DNA of 28,658 bases from a bacterium. GTDB lineage: Bacteria > Patescibacteria > Dojkabacteria > JAKAPS01 > JAJZLI01. Below are positions 16,916 through 23,425 of this stretch, piece after piece. The notes under the pieces are model-generated. The model saw only the letters and a list, made by a program, of their open reading frames with translations, had not been told where the DNA came from and made no database searches. The translations under genes and the position numbers were made by a program. Numbering within the stretch: position 1 is the stretch's first letter; each line of letters starts with the position of its first letter. Location of the stretch: contig JAJZDR010000017.1 of NCBI GenBank assembly GCA_021805885.1, positions 1 to 28,658 of the forward strand. The letters are read 5' to 3'.

Positions 16916-17191
16916 ATGGATTTAATAACAGTGACAGTAAGAGATATCTTAAGAAAACAGAAAGAAATTTTTAGTAAAGTAGAAGCCGGTGATTCTCCAA
17001 TAGTTGTTACTCAACATAACAGACCACAAGTTGCTATAATTAATCTAGGTGATCTCAAACTACTACAAACACAAAAATCTTTAAAATATACGTACAATCT
17101 TTTAAAACTAGGGGATGAAGCTAAAAAATATAATCTCTCTGGACCTAAAGATTTGTCTATAAATCATGATAAATACATCTGGGATAAATAA
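16916..17191 (+). CDS. Phd/YefM-family antitoxin
   Basis: This 91-residue protein has the Phd/YefM DNA-binding fold signature: an N-terminal strand-helix (ITVTVRDILRKQKEIFSKVEAGDSPIVVTQ) and the HNRPQVAIINLGDL motif that precedes the third helix. The charged C-terminal third (about 55-91) is predicted to wrap the toxin. In the family the N-terminal half represses its own promoter as a dimer and the C-terminus neutralises the toxin. The PIN-domain gene begins 2 bases after its stop. Repeats and a palindrome upstream fit autoregulation. Its target sequence is not proven. Confidence 0.88.
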   Translation: MDLITVTVRDILRKQKEIFSKVEAGDSPIVVTQHNRPQVAIINLGDLKLLQTQKSLKYTYNLLKLGDEAKKYNLSGPKDLSINHDKYIWDK

Positions 17192-17193
17192 TC

Positions 17194-17619
17194 ATGTATG
17201 AAAATAAATTGATAGTAGCTGATACTGATATTTTAATATCTTTGGTATATGAATCTGATATTAATCATGAGATTATTATTGATTTAATGCAAAAAATAAT
17301 AACCAACAACTATACTGTACAATTTCCTAATACTGCAATACTTGAAACTATTACTGCCCTTAAAAGAGCTTTAAACAAGCCTGATTTATCAAAATTAATC
17401 AACACTAATTATCAAAATGATTTTTTTGGAATCATTTATATTAATGATAAAATTCAGAAAAGAGCAAGTATAATTTTTGATGATTTAATTTCTAAACAAA
17501 ACACAATTTTTGATGCTATTGTTATTGCTACTGCAGAGATTTATGAAGCTAAAGCAATCTTTAGTATGGACAAAGTTTATAAAAAATACTTTCCTTTAGC
17601 ACAAGAATTAGTCAATTAA
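17194..17619 (+). CDS. vapC: PIN-domain ribonuclease toxin paired with a Phd-type antitoxin
   Basis: The 141-residue PIN domain has the expected acidic quartet: D10 (LIVADTDILISL), E51 (NTAILETITALKR), D107 (NTIFDAIVIATA) and D126 (AIFSMDKVYKK). VapC-type toxins are Mg-dependent RNases that cut tRNA or rRNA; the substrate of this one cannot be read from sequence. The length is typical (about 130-145). It follows the antitoxin with a 2-base gap. Pairing of PIN with Phd/YefM rather than a VapB-type antitoxin is known but less usual. A second ATG four bases downstream is out of frame; the first agrees with the family N-terminus. Confidence 0.87.
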   Translation: MYENKLIVADTDILISLVYESDINHEIIIDLMQKIITNNYTVQFPNTAILETITALKRALNKPDLSKLINTNYQNDFFGIIYINDKIQKRASIIFDDLISKQNTIFDAIVIATAEIYEAKAIFSMDKVYKKYFPLAQELVN

Positions 17620-17638
17620 ATACCTTTATCATTATCTG

Positions 17639-17662
17639 ATCCTATTTATATAATCATAGGAT
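17639..17662. terminator. Weak hairpin between convergent toxin and ligase genes
   Basis: ATCCTAT and ATAGGAT pair across a 10-base loop in the 73-base gap between two gene 3' ends. Neither side has a proper U tract directly after the stem, so terminator function is doubtful; position is the main argument. Confidence 0.3.
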
Positions 17663-17692
17663 GAAAAAAATTTAATAAAAAATCCAGTAATA

Positions 17693-19612
17693 TTATTTCT
17701 TCACTACAGTTATTTTTTTTGAAACACTACTAGCATTACTCAACCCTTTGGATATATTATAATAGCTCTTATTTTTTGTAAGTACATATAAATTCAGGTA
17801 TATATAGCTTAAAGACATATCAACTCCATTTAACTTGTAAAATCCTTGATAATCATGGTAAGTACTGTCTAATGGAAAATATTTACTTATAGCTTTTTTA
17901 TATAATTGTATAGATTTCTTTGTATCCTTTAGATAACTATAATTTTCTGCTAAAAGTAAAACATATTTAGGATCAGAGTATTTATTAAAATTATAAGCCT
18001 CTCTAAGATATTCTATGGCTTTTTTGTGTTGACCTTCTTGTATATATGCTTGGCCAATTTTATATGGAATTTCTGGGTTATAAGGTGCAAGTTTTTGAGC
18101 CTTAAGAAGTTCAGAAATTGCTAAATTATCCTTCCTTAATAACAGATTGTTTGAAGATTCCCATATATATGTATCATAATTATACGGGTTATATTTTAAT
18201 GATGATCTAAAATACCATGCAGCCTGCTTTATATTAAAATTATTATATGCATTAACACCTTTATTAAACAAGGTATTAGAGTAAAATATATCTATAGACA
18301 CAACAATTGAAAGTAATAATATAATAAACATGAGTAACGATAGTCTATTTTCTAAAGCTTTAATATCATTATTTCTAACATGCATAAATATACCTATGAA
18401 AATAAACAGTAGTAAAAATATGGCTTTCGATTCCCAGTCATAGTCTATAACTACATGAGCCATGGAACCAGCAATTCCAGCAAATATAAATATGTATACC
18501 AAATCCGAAGGAAGTTTATTCTTATATTTCAGCATTCTATATTTGGAAATATTCTTCACCCCTAAATAGAATATATATACAAAGAAGGATAGAAATACTA
18601 ATCCTCCAATAATACCTTCCTCCACAAATATTTGGAGATATTGATTATGAGTATATGTAAAGTATACCCAAGGGATATCTTGATATTTAGCAAAAATATC
18701 CCCAAATGTTCCTAACCCTGTTCCAAATATTGGATAATGAGTAACTATATTCAAACTTCTAAAATCTACACTAATCCTATCAATAACAGATAAACTTGAT
18801 CCTGAAGTAACAGATCCAGTAACTCGATTTAAAGATATTCTTGCTGTTTGAGAATTAGGGTTTATATATGATATTAGCCCAATAAATAACAATGATAAGA
18901 TAATTAATACCAAAAACCTCTTTAGATATATTTTATAATATCTTATAAAAACAACTGTTAAAAATATTACCTCAATTACGAAAGCAATGTATGCCCCACG
19001 AGACAGTGTAAAGTAAAAAGATACTATAAATATAGAAGACAGAATAATATTAAGCAAAATTAATAAAGTTTTTCTTGATATAAAAAGAAAATATAAAGAT
19101 ATAGGTATTATTATCAATAAAAATCCTGCTGCCGTGTCTGGGTCTAGTAGAGTACCTGTTAATCTTGTATCATATCCGCTTATATAATTGAATAATGCAT
19201 ATAAAGAAAATATTAAACCAATGGATAAAACCCATCCTAAAAACCATTTTATTAACTTTATATCTTTAAATAAGTCAAAGGATATTATAAATATAACAAA
19301 CAAAGCAATATAGGATAATAAGGAAATAAAACTAGTATAAGGATCTATACTAAAGACTGTGGTAATGATAGAAAAAAATAGGAATAGAATAAAAATATAT
19401 GATGCTAGTTTTGGTATTTGTATATCTTTCCTTAAATATCTTAATATAAATAATCCAGATGCAAAAATATTTAAAACAAGTACAGCAGAGGTATTGCTCA
19501 TATTCTGAGCAAAAAATAAGAATACTATAAATATAATAACTAACCAATATATATATATCTTAAATACTAAAAGTTCAATTGGTGGGTTTAATATTTTCTT
19601 TACAACATTCAT
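17693..19612 (-). CDS. O-antigen ligase/Wzy-type membrane glycan transferase with C-terminal TPRs
   Basis: The 639-residue protein has about 12 membrane helices in residues 15-440 and a soluble tail. The Wzy_C/O-antigen-ligase signature is clear: FGTGLGTFGDIFAKY (296-310) and THNQYLQIFVEEGIIGG (321-337) in a large extracytoplasmic loop, plus TLSRGAY (202-208). Residues ~450-600 are TPR-like helical pairs (for example PEIPYKIGQAYIQEGQHKKAIEYLREA). Family members join lipid-linked glycans to lipid A, to other glycans or, as PglL/PilO, to pilins. Without an outer membrane, lipid A is unlikely. Transfer to a surface polymer or to the Ser/Thr/Asn-rich pilins is therefore inferred. It stands alone, converging on the toxin gene. 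No Shine-Dalgarno motif precedes the ATG. Confidence 0.88.
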   Translation of the reverse strand: MNVVKKILNPPIELLVFKIYIYWLVIIFIVFLFFAQNMSNTSAVLVLNIFASGLFILRYLRKDIQIPKLASYIFILFLFFSIITTVFSIDPYTSFISLLSYIALFVIFIISFDLFKDIKLIKWFLGWVLSIGLIFSLYALFNYISGYDTRLTGTLLDPDTAAGFLLIIIPISLYFLFISRKTLLILLNIILSSIFIVSFYFTLSRGAYIAFVIEVIFLTVVFIRYYKIYLKRFLVLIILSLLFIGLISYINPNSQTARISLNRVTGSVTSGSSLSVIDRISVDFRSLNIVTHYPIFGTGLGTFGDIFAKYQDIPWVYFTYTHNQYLQIFVEEGIIGGLVFLSFFVYIFYLGVKNISKYRMLKYKNKLPSDLVYIFIFAGIAGSMAHVVIDYDWESKAIFLLLFIFIGIFMHVRNNDIKALENRLSLLMFIILLLSIVVSIDIFYSNTLFNKGVNAYNNFNIKQAAWYFRSSLKYNPYNYDTYIWESSNNLLLRKDNLAISELLKAQKLAPYNPEIPYKIGQAYIQEGQHKKAIEYLREAYNFNKYSDPKYVLLLAENYSYLKDTKKSIQLYKKAISKYFPLDSTYHDYQGFYKLNGVDMSLSYIYLNLYVLTKNKSYYNISKGLSNASSVSKKITVVKK

Positions 19613-19653
19613 ATAAAAAAATCTTTATATATTATGATAATTTATAATAAAAA

Positions 19654-19662
19654 ATTATACCA
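19654..19662 (-). promoter_or_regulatory. Extended -10 promoter for the Wzy/TPR gene
   Basis: The minus strand reads TGGTATAAT, a full extended -10, 41 bases before the ATG at 19612 and so with a leader of about 34 bases. It overlaps the start of the divergent promoter for the small secreted protein. Confidence 0.45.
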
Positions 19663-19691
19663 TTTACATTGGGAATATAATATTGTATATT
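19663..19691 (+). promoter_or_regulatory. Promoter of the small secreted protein, leaderless geometry
   Basis: TTTACA (19663-19668), a 17-base spacer and TATATT (19686-19691) end 6 bases before the ATG at 19698. This spacing both supports the promoter and decides the start codon. Confidence 0.55.
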
Positions 19692-19697
19692 TTATGT

Positions 19698-20042
19698 ATG
19701 AAAGGTAGTATGATTGCAAAATTGTTTTTGTTAGTTGTTGTAATAATAAGTTTATATTATGTATCAACTAGAGTACACGCTGCAAGTCCAAACATAGGTC
19801 CAATACAAAGGTATGAAATACAATCTCAGGGATCTTTTGTTAATACCCAAAAATCTATAATACTTTATTTATCATCTTTACCAGCAACTTCTATAATATT
19901 TCAACACGCTGTTTATAATGGCTCTATAACAGGAGCTCAGGATACTTTATGTACTTTTTATTCTACGAGTACTGGATCAATGATCACAACACCCAATAGC
20001 ACACCTAACTATTCAGGTAACAACCCAGGTAATTGTAATTAA
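19698..20042 (+). CDS. Small secreted protein of unknown function
   Basis: I do not recognise a family. From the ATG at 19698 it has 114 residues: a basic start, a hydrophobic helix (IAKLFLLVVVIISLYYV) and a signal-peptidase site after VHA, leaving a mature chain of about 85 residues. The mature part has beta-like stretches (QKSIILYLSSLP, TSIIFQHAVYNG), two cysteines and a Ser/Thr/Asn/Pro-rich tail ending NPGNCN. The two Cys could form one disulfide. A TTG at 19683 would extend it, but the promoter then overlaps the start; ATG 19710 is also possible. Its stop overlaps the stop of the convergent recombinase gene. The Ser/Asn composition is like that of the pilus-locus surface proteins. Confidence 0.65.
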   Translation: MKGSMIAKLFLLVVVIISLYYVSTRVHAASPNIGPIQRYEIQSQGSFVNTQKSIILYLSSLPATSIIFQHAVYNGSITGAQDTLCTFYSTSTGSMITTPNSTPNYSGNNPGNCN

Positions 20043-21016
20043 ACACTTTGTAATGGATGAAACTTTCTATGTGTTTCTTCTGCATATTTGTCTGAGGCAT
20101 GAACATACTTGTTAGTTGTTTGTAATGATTCATGTCCTAAAAGAATTTGTATAGCAGCTGGATTAGCACCTTCTTCTGCAAGATAAGTAGCGAACCCATG
20201 CCTTAAACTATGAGCACTAGTTGGAACAACAATACCAATTTTTTTTCTGTAGAATGAGATTCTATCTTGTATATAATTAGTTGATATTCTTTGATTTGTA
20301 TGACCATTTCTTCCACCTCTAAGTGGAGCAAATAGAGAGGGGTATTCATCATTCCTTAAACTTAAATAATCAAATATATATTTTATTGCTCTTGAAGTTA
20401 AGTATACGAATCTCTGTTTTTTTCCTTTACCCATAACATAAATTTTACCTTCGTCATTAATATGTTCTTTATTTAAAGAAACAAGTTCAGATATTCTCAT
20501 ACCTGTAGAAAAGAGAAGTTCTAATATAGCTCTATTCCTTGCACCTACTATCTTATCCTTCTCATAAGTACTAGGAAATTCAATTAATCTTATAAGTTCT
20601 GACATTTCTGCTACTTGAGACTCTTTTCTTTCTGTCTTTATAAGTTTTACCATTTCTGGAGTTATAGGAGTCTTGACATCAAATTCTATCAAGTATTTGA
20701 GGTATGATCTTAAAGAAGACAGTATTCTATTAATGGATCTACTAGATAATTTACCAACATCATCTTTAGCAAAATTATGAAGTTTACTTTTATCATCTTT
20801 TAAAATCTCAAAGTATTTACCACTACGCAAAAAATCCTTAAAAAGGACGATGGTTTTTTTATCTACATCTTTAAATTTAAAGTTATTAAATGATAAGAAT
20901 GTTTCAAATAAAGAAAGATCTCTAGTGTAGTTATATATCGTCTCTTTAGAATAATTATTATTTAACAGGTTCAATATAAAATTTTCTTTTTCATTTAATA
21001 AGTCTTTCTTCTCCAT
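20039..21016 (-). CDS. xer: XerC/XerD-like tyrosine recombinase
   Basis: The 325-residue protein has an N-terminal SAM-like core-binding domain (about 8-115) and a C-terminal catalytic domain. All catalytic residues are present: R174 (STGMRISEL), K197 (MGKGKKQR), H269 and R272 (HSLRHGFATYL), H295 (LGHESLQTT) and the nucleophile Y304 (NKYVH). Length and even domain spacing match chromosomal Xer proteins, which resolve chromosome dimers at dif, better than phage or integron integrases. The N-terminal domain has a somewhat long linker (about 65-90). No second xer gene and no convincing dif site is visible here. It has its own promoter; the FNR-like gene ends 45 bases upstream. Confidence 0.93.
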   Translation of the reverse strand: MEKKDLLNEKENFILNLLNNNYSKETIYNYTRDLSLFETFLSFNNFKFKDVDKKTIVLFKDFLRSGKYFEILKDDKSKLHNFAKDDVGKLSSRSINRILSSLRSYLKYLIEFDVKTPITPEMVKLIKTERKESQVAEMSELIRLIEFPSTYEKDKIVGARNRAILELLFSTGMRISELVSLNKEHINDEGKIYVMGKGKKQRFVYLTSRAIKYIFDYLSLRNDEYPSLFAPLRGGRNGHTNQRISTNYIQDRISFYRKKIGIVVPTSAHSLRHGFATYLAEEGANPAAIQILLGHESLQTTNKYVHASDKYAEETHRKFHPLQSV

Positions 21017-21022
21017 AAAATC

Positions 21023-21028
21023 ATTATA
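21023..21028 (-). promoter_or_regulatory. -10 element of the Xer gene, leaderless geometry
   Basis: A consensus TATAAT on the minus strand is followed by GATTTT and then the ATG at 21016, exactly 6 bases. No Shine-Dalgarno motif fits. The -35 region is poor (TTATAA at 17-base spacing). Confidence 0.5.
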
Positions 21029-21060
21029 GAGTAAAAATACTAAAATTATAACAATTAATT

Positions 21061-21726
21061 TTAATAACCTGGGAAGAAATCTTTCTTTATATTATCAAGA
21101 CCTAAACTATGAAGTGTACCAAAAACCAAATTAACAAAACCTTTAGGCCCCGAAATATAGTATTTCTTATCTTTATAAGATTCAATTTCAGTTATATGAT
21201 TTTCACTAAATGTATCGGTGGAGTAGAGAACCTTCAAGAATTTTTGATCTTTGATACCATCAATTTCTTTTCTATAAGGAAATTCTTCATTCTTATTAAA
21301 GTAGAGTAGGTCTGCATTAATAGAGTAGTTGTTATAATTCATATCTAGTAATATAGATCTAAAAGGTGTAATCCCAATTCCTCCTGCAATAAAAACCAAA
21401 TTCTGATCTTTATTCGTATAATCAACAATAAAATCCCCCCAAGGCCCCATGGCTTCAACTGAAGTATTTAACTTTAAATTTAACAAATCTTCTTTAAATG
21501 TACTAGATCTCTCTTTATTAAATCTTGTAGTTATAACAATTGATTTTTCAAATGGAGCAGAGGATATTGTAAAAAATCTATCAACACCTCTATCATCTGG
21601 CTCATTCCTTTCTAAGGTATATTGCATAAACTGCCCAGCTTTCCAGTTAATAGGTATTTCTGATTCAAAAACAAAAGAAAATACATCTTCCGTATCTTTT
21701 CTTTTATCTTTTAATATCAGTTTCAT
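21061..21726 (-). CDS. FAD/NAD(P)H oxidoreductase of the ferredoxin-reductase (FNR) superfamily
   Basis: The 221-residue flavoprotein has the FAD-binding beta-barrel with WKAGQFMQYTLE (28-39), the FAD motif RFFTISS (50-56) and GPWGDF (94-99). The nucleotide-binding half starts with VFIAGGIGITPFRSILLDM (111-129) and continues to YYISGPKGFVNLV (189-201). It ends DFFPGY, an aromatic tail like the one that covers the flavin in FNR proteins. There is no 2Fe-2S plant-type domain, so electrons must go to a separate partner. The CDGSH gene directly upstream overlaps it by 4 bases and is the obvious candidate. The reaction (probably NAD(P)H to an Fe-S protein) is inferred; the fold is sure. Confidence 0.9.
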   Translation of the reverse strand: MKLILKDKRKDTEDVFSFVFESEIPINWKAGQFMQYTLERNEPDDRGVDRFFTISSAPFEKSIVITTRFNKERSSTFKEDLLNLKLNTSVEAMGPWGDFIVDYTNKDQNLVFIAGGIGITPFRSILLDMNYNNYSINADLLYFNKNEEFPYRKEIDGIKDQKFLKVLYSTDTFSENHITEIESYKDKKYYISGPKGFVNLVFGTLHSLGLDNIKKDFFPGY

Positions 21727-21944
21727 TCCTGTTTAACAAAATCCTGAATATCTTTGGAGGAATCAAACCCTAAAATTGCATGAGTCCCATCACAAAAAGG
21801 CTTACTTGAAGACTGTCCACATCTACAAAGGTAAACCTCTTCAGAATCTAAAGTAATTTTATTACCTTCTGAATCCTCCAAAACATCTCCAGCAGAAACA
21901 TTCAATTTTATTGGTCCGTTTTTAGTAAATTTTATATTTGCCAT
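21723..21944 (-). CDS. CDGSH iron-sulfur domain protein
   Basis: The 73-residue protein is a single CDGSH (mitoNEET-like) zinc-finger-type domain. The ligands of a 2Fe-2S cluster are C40, C42, C51 and H55 in LCRCGQSSSKPFCDGTH; Ser of the classic motif is Thr here. The N-terminal 35 residues (IKFTKNGPIKLNVSAGDVLEDSEGNKI) form the usual bacterial beta-strand cap. There is no membrane anchor. Family members are redox-active, pH-sensitive cluster carriers. Its stop overlaps the start of the FNR-type gene (ATGA type), implying equal expression and perhaps direct electron exchange. Confidence 0.93.
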   Translation of the reverse strand: MANIKFTKNGPIKLNVSAGDVLEDSEGNKITLDSEEVYLCRCGQSSSKPFCDGTHAILGFDSSKDIQDFVKQE

Positions 21945-21954
21945 AGTATTATTT

Positions 21955-21960
21955 ATTATA
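21955..21960 (-). promoter_or_regulatory. Candidate -10 element for the CDGSH-FNR pair
   Basis: TATAAT on the minus strand ends 10 bases before the ATG at 21944, predicting a leader of about 3-4 bases. No clear -35. It lies between the small membrane ORF stop and the CDGSH start. Confidence 0.4.
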
Positions 21961-21988
21961 AAATAATCATATTAAATTTAGATTAACT

Positions 21989-22159
21989 CTATATATAATG
22001 TATTAAATTAAAGTGTAATGCAAGAGCAAAAAATATAACTAATAAAAATATATACCTTAGTATCTTAAATACCAATTTTATAATAAAACCTTGAGCTCTT
22101 ATGAAGGTCATTATAAAGAAAATAATTAGGAGTATTGCTATAAAAATATAAAGATTCAT
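21989..22159 (-). CDS. Small two-helix membrane protein (56 residues), hypothetical
   Basis: I found this by translating the gap by hand. The ORF runs from ATG 22157-22159 to TAG 21989-21991. It encodes two hydrophobic helices (residues 3-19, LYIFIAILLIIFFIMTF, and about 36-49, YIFLLVIFFALALH) joined by a short basic segment (RAQGFIIKLVFKILR). An extended -10 (TGATATAAT) ends 9 bases before the ATG. The hydrophobic-basic-hydrophobic pattern and promoter favour a real gene, but at 70% A+T a chance ORF rich in Ile/Phe/Leu is possible. It ends 44 bases before the CDGSH gene, on the same strand. No family recognised. Confidence 0.45.
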   Translation of the reverse strand: MNLYIFIAILLIIFFIMTFIRAQGFIIKLVFKILRYIFLLVIFFALALHFNLIHYI

Positions 22160-22168
22160 ATTCTACAA

Positions 22169-22177
22169 ATTATATCA
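22169..22177 (-). promoter_or_regulatory. Extended -10 promoter before the 56-residue membrane ORF
   Basis: The minus strand reads TGATATAAT, then 9 bases, then ATG. The predicted leader is 2-3 bases. It could also drive the downstream CDGSH-FNR pair. Confidence 0.45.
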
Positions 22178-22210
22178 TCTATATTAATACAAAGGTATAT
22201 TTACAAGTCT

Positions 22211-22249
22211 ATTTCACAATGTTCCCACATAATGGGTATGTTGTGAAAT
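22211..22249. repeat. 39-bp near-perfect dyad in a divergent intergenic gap
   Basis: Arms 22211-22227 and 22233-22249 pair over 17 positions around the loop CATAA, with 14 Watson-Crick pairs, two G-T wobbles and one T-T mismatch. The outer nine pairs (ATTTCACAA with TTGTGAAAT) and the inner CCCA/TGGG are perfect. No U tract follows on either strand, so it is not a standard terminator. It lies between the divergent 56-residue ORF and the RHH antitoxin gene. It may be an operator or a structured RNA. Confidence 0.7.
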
Positions 22250-22393
22250 CTAGAAGTACATATAAGTAGTGAAAATAGTGTCAGAACTTTTTCAAAATCA
22301 CCCGATAATCATCTATATATAGTTTATATAGTTTGAAAATAACCCTCACAACTAATTATTGACGGATTTATACCAATTAGACAACACACGTAC

Positions 22394-22423
22394 TTGACTA
22401 CTAATATCATAATGTGATATGAT
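22394..22423 (+). promoter_or_regulatory. Promoter and embedded operator of the RHH/PIN pair, leaderless geometry
   Basis: TTGACT (22394-22399), an 18-base spacer and TATGAT (22418-22423) end 6 bases before the ATG at 22430. Inside the spacer and touching the -10 is a dyad, ATATCA-N5-TGATAT (22404-22420), ideally placed for repression by the ribbon-helix-helix antitoxin. Confidence 0.65.
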
Positions 22424-22429
22424 ACATAT

Positions 22430-22651
22430 ATGAAAAAAATTCAGTTGTATATTCCCGAAAATTTATACCAGGAGATAACAACCATAGCATCCCAAGATCA
22501 GTTATCTATTCCTGTATTCATAAGAAATTTTCTTATAAAAACAATGGAGGAGAAAAAAGGTAGGGGGATAGAAACATTAAAAAAATTTTCTCAATATAAT
22601 CTTGATGGGGGGAACTTATCTACCAACATTGACAACATATTATATAAATGA
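22430..22651 (+). CDS. Ribbon-helix-helix antitoxin
   Basis: The 73-residue protein begins KKIQLYIPENLYQEITTIASQDQLSIPVFIRNFLIKTMEEK. This is a strand followed by two helices with the pattern of the CopG/MetJ/Arc ribbon-helix-helix fold (residues 2-42). The remaining 30 residues are polar and presumably bind the toxin. RHH antitoxins dimerise through the strand and insert it in the DNA major groove; the dyad between -35 and -10 would be the target. The toxin ATG overlaps its TGA stop by 4 bases. There is no Shine-Dalgarno site and the -10 predicts transcription from the ATG itself. Confidence 0.85.
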   Translation: MKKIQLYIPENLYQEITTIASQDQLSIPVFIRNFLIKTMEEKKGRGIETLKKFSQYNLDGGNLSTNIDNILYK

Positions 22652-23046
22652 AAATCTTCATAGATTCAAATATTTTTATATCATTAGTAAACAGAACAGA
22701 TCCAAATCATAAGAAAGCTCTGTATTTATTCAATGAAATTGAGAAAAATAAAGATGATGTCACAACTTCAAATTATGTAATTTCAGAAGTTACAACAATC
22801 CTTTCCCAAAGATTTAGTCACAATATGGCAATAAAATTCGGAAATGATTTATATTCTGGAGACACCATCATATTGACAACAGATAAATATATTGAGAATT
22901 TAACATGGGATATTTTTAAAAAAAATATAAATAAAGATATAAGTTATGTGGATTGCTCAAATATTGCTTTTTGTACAAAACATAAAATCTCCAAAATGAT
23001 TACTTTTGATAAAAACCTAACTAATTTATATAAAGAATATTCATAA
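22648..23046 (+). CDS. vapC: PIN-domain ribonuclease toxin (VapC-like)
   Basis: The 132-residue PIN domain has D6 (IFIDSNIFISLV), E47 (NYVISEVTTIL), D102 (SYVDCSNIAFC) and D121 (MITFDKNL), the four acidic residues that bind Mg in VapC ribonucleases. It is translationally coupled to the RHH antitoxin by an ATGA overlap, the textbook vapBC arrangement. It shares little beyond the PIN motifs with the other toxin at 17194, so the two are not a recent duplication. The RNA target is unknown. It is the last gene before the 1-kb non-coding stretch. Confidence 0.88.
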   Translation: MKIFIDSNIFISLVNRTDPNHKKALYLFNEIEKNKDDVTTSNYVISEVTTILSQRFSHNMAIKFGNDLYSGDTIILTTDKYIENLTWDIFKKNINKDISYVDCSNIAFCTKHKISKMITFDKNLTNLYKEYS

Positions 23047-23181
23047 GTGCGGGTTCTATACTTTTCCATAATATACCAATTCCTCAATTTATATTAAGAA
23101 TATAGTTTAAATTTAATATATAGTTGATTAATTACTTAGGTAAAGTTATTGTGTCCCAAAATAGCCTCAATATGGACGTTT

Positions 23182-23190
23182 TGCTATAAT
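23182..23190 (+). promoter_or_regulatory. Orphan extended -10 promoter at the start of the non-coding stretch
   Basis: TGCTATAAT is a complete extended -10, followed by AGCGCC and the small dyad GCCA-TTAAT-TGGC (23194-23206) at the predicted RNA 5' end. No credible ORF follows, so a non-coding transcript is possible. The -35 is absent. Confidence 0.4.
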
Positions 23191-23425
23191 AGCGCCATTA
23201 ATTGGCAACTTTATTGTATTTTCACAACAAATTAGAGTAAACCATCTATAGAATAAAAAATTAAGTTTATATCTATAGGGGATAGGAAAAAATGGCGAAT
23301 ATATAATAAAGAAATATATTATTAAAGAAAGTAAATAATTATTTATAAATATCAAAGAAGAATGATCGCTTAGAATAGAGAAGTAGCAGGAGGGGATTGA
23401 GTAAAGATTTTGTGTGATGTATAAC

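Noticed and set aside
22211..22249. The 39-bp dyad as the dif site for the nearby Xer
   Set aside because: dif sites have 11-bp arms around a 6-8-bp centre and are only partly symmetrical; this dyad is longer, nearly perfect and has a 5-base centre.
23167..23355. A 62-residue minus-strand reading frame with a hydrophobic N-terminus inside the 1-kb gap
   Set aside because: It begins with TTG, has no promoter at a suitable distance, its composition looks like translated AT-rich DNA, and it overlaps the plus-strand promoter-dyad at 23182-23206.
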